A stretch of DNA of 19,065 nt, from the NCBI GenBank assembly GCA_003220855.1, contig QHTP01000002.1, forward strand, positions 1 through 19,065, given 5' to 3'. The position numbers and the translations under genes were made by a program. The first letter of the stretch is position 1, and each line of letters starts with the position of its first letter. The notes beneath the pieces are model-generated. The model made no database searches and had not been told where the DNA came from. It saw nothing but the letters and a program-made list of their open reading frames with translations. Below are positions 13,766 to 19,065 of the stretch, one piece after another. The DNA comes from Gemmatimonadota bacterium (GTDB lineage Bacteria; Gemmatimonadota; Gemmatimonadetes; Gemmatimonadales; GWC2-71-9).

Positions 13766-14439
13766 TTCCCGGCCCAGCGGTACATCACGCCCGACCGCAG
13801 CGACACCGTCGACAGCCCGCTCGAGAGTACGCCGCGCCCGTCGAGCGTGAAGCGCCATCGCTTCGCGCCGAATTCGGCGCCGAGCGTGCCGTTCAGCCCG
13901 GCCGTGATCTCGTTCAGGGCGTCCTGCACGAAGGTGCCATTGATCGCGGCGCCGCTGCCGTGGCGGAAATGGGCGCCGAGGCCGATCCCCATGTAGACCG
14001 TGACGGCGTGCCCCTGCGGCAGCAGGTACTGCAAATCCAAGTCGCCCGTCACGTCGCTCCAGGTGATGGCACCCAGATTGATGGTGTAGTTCGAGTCGGG
14101 ATCGTGCACGATCGACCGCAGGCGATCGACAAAACGCTGGCGGGCGGCCGATCCGAAGTCGGCCTTGAAGTAGGAGACACCGAGCAGGACGCGCACGTGC
14201 GGCGCGATGAGCCCGTAATCGAGCCGCATGCCGCCGGTGAGCGCGCCCCGGATGTTGTTGCCTCCGAGCGGCCCGACGTCGAGCTGCAGGGCGCTCGGCT
14301 TCAGGTTGTCGTAGGAGAACTGCGAGAGCAGGCCTTGGGCGGACAGCCGGACTGACGGACTGACGGACAGAACCAGCACGATCAGGCCGATCGCCGGTCC
14401 GCCTGGCCGCCCGACCGCCTTAATAGAGGCGCTCGACAT
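13762..14439 (-). CDS. Small outer-membrane beta-barrel-like exported protein
   Basis: A 225-residue protein that I do not recognise as a named family. It has a signal peptide (hydrophobic core GPAIGLIVLVLSV) with likely cleavage near LSA-QG at about residue 35, the same ending as the CsgG-like protein. The rest shows alternating short amphipathic strands separated by turns with Gly/Asn/Asp: ALTGGMRLDYGLIAPHVRVL, GVSYFKADFG, GDLDLQYLLPQGHAVTVYMG, GLGAHFRHG, NGTLGAEFGAKRWRFTLDGR, and the final strand LRSGVMYRWAGK. This fits an 8-stranded outer-membrane barrel of the OmpA/OmpW size class. The ATG at 14439, with GGGGA upstream, lies 20 nt inside the SpoIID gene's 3' end; a longer frame to 14532 is covered by that gene. 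Its stop overlaps the Gfo/Idh start. The signal peptide is encoded in part by an 8-nt repeat. Confidence 0.72.
   Translation of the reverse strand: MSSASIKAVGRPGGPAIGLIVLVLSVSPSVRLSAQGLLSQFSYDNLKPSALQLDVGPLGGNNIRGALTGGMRLDYGLIAPHVRVLLGVSYFKADFGSAARQRFVDRLRSIVHDPDSNYTINLGAITWSDVTGDLDLQYLLPQGHAVTVYMGIGLGAHFRHGSGAAINGTFVQDALNEITAGLNGTLGAEFGAKRWRFTLDGRGVLSSGLSTVSLRSGVMYRWAGK
14341..14372 (-). repeat. 8-bp tandem repeat in the barrel gene's signal peptide
   Basis: Plus-strand units are GGACAGCC, GGACTGAC, GGACTGAC, GGACAGAA: two perfect and two partial copies of an 8-mer. Eight is not a multiple of three, so gain or loss of one unit would shift the frame within the signal peptide. Confidence 0.7.
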
Positions 14440-15629
14440 TGGTCCCCGGGAAGTAAGTGGTGAGAATCGTACGGTAGTCTTGGCCCGCCCGGGCGCGGCC
14501 CACCGCGCCCCACTGGCACAAACCCACGCCATGGCCCCACCCCGCGCCGGCCGCGATCACGCGCGTGACCTGACCACCGTCCTTCGTCACGGAAAGTTGA
14601 AACGCCGCGCTCCCCAGCAGCTGATCGCCCCGGGGCCGCAGCACGGCCCGCACATCGGACCCCGGCACCCGCACGTCGCCGTGCTCGAACGCGATCCGCA
14701 GTTCACCCACGCGCCCCGAGGCCGTGGTGCTCGTCACCGCGACGTCGGTGATGCGCTGCAGCCCGCCCCCGCCCGCGTTCATCACCGTCGGCAGCGTTCG
14801 CGACAATATAGCGCGCAGGGTGGCGGCGTCCCATTCCTCGCGCCAGCGAAAGCGCGGCGAGAGGTCGCAATAGGCGTGGCCGCCGCCGGACTCGTCCGAG
14901 ACCGACTGGAGGTAGGGCCGGCCGCGCGCCGTCCGGAATGCTTCCTCAACCCCGGCGGTGCGGGATCCGCACGTAGAATGGAAGTAGGCCTCGATCAACG
15001 CGCCCCCGTACCAGACCACCTCCCCGCGGGTGACGCGCAGGGCGTCCCACACCGCTCCGGTCTCTCCGGCCACGCCTGTGTACACCTGATCGCGCACGTC
15101 GGCCCAGGCGTCGAACCCTTGTCCCTCCCAGCGTCCCCGGTTCTTGAGTGCGAAGGTGCGCGACACCACCGCCTGCGCGAGCATCGCCTGGCGCTCGTCG
15201 GGCCGGCGCGGGCCCATCTCCCCACCGATCACGCCCGCGAGGTAGGCCTCGACCGGCACTCGGTTCATCAGGGTGAGCCCGGCCGGGTCGCGGATCACGT
15301 TCACGCGGCCGCGGTAGCGGCGCCCGTTCGCCATGGCGAACCGTCCCTCGGTGACGTTGACCGCGGAGACGCCGGGCCGCCGCTGGCCCTTGGAGCCGTC
15401 GGGCTTCACGAGCCGCAGGCCGGGCGTGTCGACCACCACGGTCCATGTCGTGCCCGCCGGGATCGAGCCCAGTGGCTCGCCGTTCGAGTCGTCGCTGACG
15501 AACAGCTCGCCGTCGCCGCCCAGCGTGACGCCGGGCGCGCCGGCCACGAGGCCGATGCGCAATTCCGGCTCGGTCCCGGGCGTGACCGGTTGCGGCCGGG
15601 CACAGGCGGTCCCGACCGCGGCGAGCAGG

Positions 15630-16912
<1,283 letters not shown>

Positions 16913-16916
<4 letters not shown>

Positions 16917-18232
16917 GTCAGAGCGACTGCCTTGAAGTCGTAATCCTCGCTTGCGATCAATCGCGCCGCCAGGAAGCTCCCCGGGCGGGCCCAGCCGCCT
17001 TGCGCCAGGTAGGTCACGCCGTCGACGTCGTCGGCCTGCCACGGCACGCGTCCGACGTGGGTCGACCCGGCGTCGTCGTCGGGGTCGGCCACGCGGTCCA
17101 CCAGCACCGATACGTCGCGCCCGACGAACCGGCCGAGCCGCTCCGCCGAGATGGCGCGCTGCACCTCGAGCAGCTCCTCCAGCCGGTCGCGTTTCACTCC
17201 CTCGGGGACGTCGTCCGGGTACGTGACGGCGCGGGTCCCCTCCTGCGGCGAGTAGGCGAAGGCGCCCAGTCGGTCGAACTGCGCCTCCTCCAGGAACTCG
17301 AGCAGCTGCCGGAAGTCCTCCTCGGTCTCGCCCGGGAACCCCACGAGGCAGGTGGTCCGGACCGCGAGATCGGGGATGGTGCCGCGCAGCCAGCCGAGCT
17401 TTTCGTGCAGGGTGCGCCGACGCTCGGGACGGCGCATCCGCTCGAGCATGCGGTCGGAGGCGTGCTGGATTGGGATGTCCAAGTACGGAACGATCCGGGA
17501 TTCCCGCGCGATCAGCTCGACCAGGCGATCCGTCAGACCCGCGGAGTAGACATACAGGAGGCGGTACCAGGGCACGGCGGTTCCGGCGAGCAGCGCCTCG
17601 AGGAGGTCGGGCAGCGTGGGCGCGCCTCGCCCCGCATCCCGGCCGTAGTGCCCCAGGTCCTGCGCCACCAGGTTGATCTCCTTCGCCCCCTGCGTCTCGA
17701 GCAGCTGCGCCTCGCGCACCAGGCGCTCCAGCGGCTCGGAGCGGTGTTTCCCCCGCATCAGCGGGATGGCGCAGAACGCGCACGTGTGATCGCAGCCCTC
17801 GGAGATCTTCAAGTAGCGCACGTGGACCTGGTCGCCCAGGAACTGGCGGACGCCGGGGTGGGCCGCCACGGGGTCGTCGATCAAGCCGCGCTCGGCCAGG
17901 GCGGGTACGAGGTGGTGGAGGTCCGAGAATCCGAGAAACAGGTCGACCTCGGGGATCTCCTGCGCCAGCTCCCGCTTGTAGCGCTCGACCAAGCAGCCCA
18001 CCGCGACCACCGCTTTCACGTCACCGCGCGCCTTGAGGCTGGCGGCTGAAAGGAGCGCATCGATCGATTCCTGCTTGGCGGCGTCGATGAACCCGCACGT
18101 GTTGACGAGAATCACGTCGGCGTGGGGCAGGTCCGCGGTAACGACGGCGCCGTGACCCACCAGGTCGCCGACCAGTCGCTCGGAGTCGACGGTGGCCTTG
18201 TCGCAGCCGAGCGAGATGACGCCGAGCTTCAT
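16913..18232 (-). CDS. rimO: Ribosomal protein S12 methylthiotransferase RimO
   Basis: A 439-residue radical-SAM methylthiotransferase that modifies the conserved Asp of ribosomal protein S12. The N-terminal UPF0004 domain carries the cluster cysteines C10 (ISLGCDKATVDSE), C46 (VNTCGF) and C80 (VGCLVERY). The radical SAM CxxxCxxC is C147, C151, C154 in SEGCDHTCAFCAIPLMRG. The sequence KATVDSE and LMRGKHRSEP, and the absence of the MiaB-type 'PYTRG' stretch, favour RimO over MiaB or MtaB. The C-terminal TRAM domain (about 370-435) ends EDYDFKAVAL. The ATG at 18232 overlaps the yajQ stop (ATGA) and its TGA overlaps the hemL GTG. Confidence 0.95.
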
Positions 18233-18732
18233 CCGCGATAATTCCCGAACTTGAGCTCGATGCCCCAGTCCTCGGAACGGAGAAAGGCGATCACTTCCTG
18301 GAGCTCGTCCTTGGACGGCGCCTGCACGCGGATCTCCTCGCCCTGGATCGAGGCCTGGGCCTTCTTGAACTTTCGGTCCTTGATCGCCTTGACGATCGCC
18401 TTGGCTTTTTCCTGGGGGATGCCCTGGGTGAGCTTGATTTCGCGCCGCACGGTGTCGTTGGCTGCCGGCGTGACGGCGCCGAGCTCGAGGTTCTTCACCG
18501 GCACGCCGCGCTTGACGAGCTTCGTCTGCAACACGTCGAGCAGCGCCTTCATTTTGAAGTCGTCGTCCGCTACGAGCGTGAGCGTCGCCTTGGGGCGATC
18601 GAACGCTATGGACGCCTTCGAGCCCTTGAAGTCGTAGCGCTGGGCGACCTCCTTGGTCGCCTGGTTCACGGCATTGTCGACTTCCTGGAGATCCGCGCCA
18701 GTCGAAATATCGAAAGATGAAAGGCCAGCCAT
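18229..18732 (-). CDS. yajQ: YajQ-family nucleotide-binding protein
   Basis: A 167-residue cytoplasmic protein of two ferredoxin-like domains, starting MAGLSSFDISTGADLQEVDN and containing QRYDFKGSKASIAFDR, a segment with KMKALLDVLQTKLVKRGV, TVRREIKLTQGI, KAKAIVKAIKD and the closing EDWGIELKFGNYRG. YajQ proteins bind nucleotides or nucleic acid; a Xanthomonas homologue has been reported to bind cyclic di-GMP, but a general role is not settled. The ATG at 18732 gives the family N-terminus; a longer frame (to 18792) runs through a palindromic repeat. No Shine-Dalgarno precedes the ATG, and a TATATT box ends only 7 nt upstream, so leaderless expression is possible. It is the first gene of the ten-gene leftward chain. 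Confidence 0.94.
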   Translation of the reverse strand: MAGLSSFDISTGADLQEVDNAVNQATKEVAQRYDFKGSKASIAFDRPKATLTLVADDDFKMKALLDVLQTKLVKRGVPVKNLELGAVTPAANDTVRREIKLTQGIPQEKAKAIVKAIKDRKFKKAQASIQGEEIRVQAPSKDELQEVIAFLRSEDWGIELKFGNYRG

Positions 18733-18738
18733 GGCGAG

Positions 18739-18744
18739 AATATA
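18739..18744 (-). promoter_or_regulatory. Possible -10 box directly before yajQ
   Basis: TATATT read leftwards is identical to the -10 proposed for rpmE. It would start transcription at about the A of the yajQ ATG. No convincing -35 is seen, because that position is inside the palindromic repeat. Confidence 0.3.
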
Positions 18745-18745
18745 A

Positions 18746-18808
18746 GGGTGCGCGGTACGGGGTGCGCGGTTACATCGGAGGCAACCGCGCACCGTGCACC
18801 GCGGACCT
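18746..18808. repeat. Imperfect palindrome of tandem 14-bp units between rpoD and yajQ
   Basis: Two head-to-tail copies of a 14-bp unit beginning GGTGCGCGGT (18747, 18761) are followed by an 11-nt loop (18772-18782). Two degenerate copies in the opposite orientation follow (18784, 18798). Arms 18746-18771 and 18783-18808 match at 21 of 26 positions, and the inner 11 bp are perfect. It could act as an rpoD 3' hairpin, but no U-tract follows on the transcript. Confidence 0.7.
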
Positions 18809-18816
18809 GCTTCGTC

Positions 18817-19065
18817 TTAAAAGAGGAAGCTTTCCAGCGCCCTGGCTCTCGAGACGTGGCGGAGGCGCGCCAGCGCTTTCTCTTTGATCTGCCGCACCCG
18901 CTCCCGGGTGATACCGAGCAGCGAGCCGATCTCTTCGAGCGTCATCGGCTCCTGGCCCTCAAGCCCGAAATACAGGCGCAGGATCTTCGCTTCGCGCTCT
19001 TTGAGCGTCGCCAGCACCTCCTCGATCGACTCGGTGAGGGCGTGCTCGAAGATCTGGTCGTCGGG
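18817..19065 (-). CDS. rpoD: Primary RNA polymerase sigma factor (RpoD/SigA family), C-terminal part
   Basis: The last 82 residues of a sigma-70 factor; the gene continues beyond the right edge. It reads PDDQIFEHALTESIEEVLAT, then LKEREAKILRLYFGLEG, EPMTLEEIGSLLGITRERVRQIKE and RLRHVSRARALESFLF before the stop. This is region 4, including the helix-turn-helix that reads the -35 element (TLEEIGSLLGITRERVRQIKEKAL). The RLYFGL and TRERVRQIKEKAL(A/R)RLRH pattern is that of group 1/2 (housekeeping-type) sigma factors rather than ECF factors. A group 2 paralogue cannot be excluded without regions 1-3. It is separated from yajQ by the palindromic repeat, which may reduce read-through into the downstream operon. 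Confidence 0.92.
   Translation of the reverse strand, partial: PDDQIFEHALTESIEEVLATLKEREAKILRLYFGLEGQEPMTLEEIGSLLGITRERVRQIKEKALARLRHVSRARALESFLF

Noticed and set aside
16917..17783. N-terminal extension of hemL by about 290 codons
   Set aside because: The extension lies inside rimO in another frame and bears no GSA aminomutase features; GTG 16916 gives the normal 428-residue enzyme with K265 in place.

Overview
The window is GC-rich bacterial chromosome with almost no spacer DNA and many GTG starts. Its gene content is a Gram-negative housekeeping and envelope set: apolipoprotein N-acyltransferase, an outer-membrane barrel, a CsgG-like periplasmic protein, primary sigma factor, RimO and GSA aminomutase. 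The gene order rpmE-prfA-prmC-ylbF-tmk, the SpoIID-domain protein outside a sporulation context, and exported proteins with a '(L)SAQG' signal-cleavage region fit a Gemmatimonadota-type soil or sediment bacterium. That phylum assignment is inference. I see no rRNA, tRNA, CRISPR array, insertion sequence or prophage gene, so this is core rather than accessory DNA.

Layout. (1) Positions 1-2917, minus strand: a translation/nucleotide operon reading leftwards, rpmE (L31), prfA (RF1), prmC (RF1/RF2 glutamine methyltransferase), a YlbF/YmcA-family protein and tmk (runs off the left edge). PrmC modifies the GGQ glutamine of the RF1 encoded just upstream of it. (2) Positions 2918-3080: a divergent promoter region between rpmE and a Crp/Fnr-family regulator. 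(3) Positions 3081-7323, plus strand: the Crp/Fnr regulator, a metallo-beta-lactamase-fold hydrolase with a broken reading frame, a CsgG-like TPR protein, and a GAF/HD-GYP phosphodiesterase. (4) Positions 7320-18732, minus strand: ten consecutive genes with no noncoding base between them. In transcription order they are yajQ, rimO, hemL, a SpoIID/LytB-domain protein, a small outer-membrane barrel, a Gfo/Idh/MocA oxidoreductase, lnt, hyuA, hyuB and a half-size TauE/SafE (TSUP) membrane protein. Seven of these nine junctions are 4-nt stop/start overlaps. (5) Positions 18733-19065: an imperfect palindrome, then the 3' end of the primary sigma factor gene, which runs off the right edge.

Worth a second look: two otherwise well-conserved genes, tmk and the MBL-fold hydrolase, each lack roughly 30-35 codons from their middle, out of frame. 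In both cases the missing piece carries the family's signature motif (TREPGG in Tmk, HxHxDH in the MBL fold). An assembly or consensus error is the leading explanation, above all for tmk, which is normally essential. A second theme is short G-rich or simple tandem repeats embedded in coding sequence at linker-like positions (prmC, MBL gene, hyuB, the barrel signal peptide) and a related repeat cluster before yajQ. The Gfo/Idh protein lacks two residues usually thought catalytic, and the HD-GYP protein has a large insertion inside its catalytic domain. I do not see a clearly new multi-gene system; the candidates above are the strongest anomalies.
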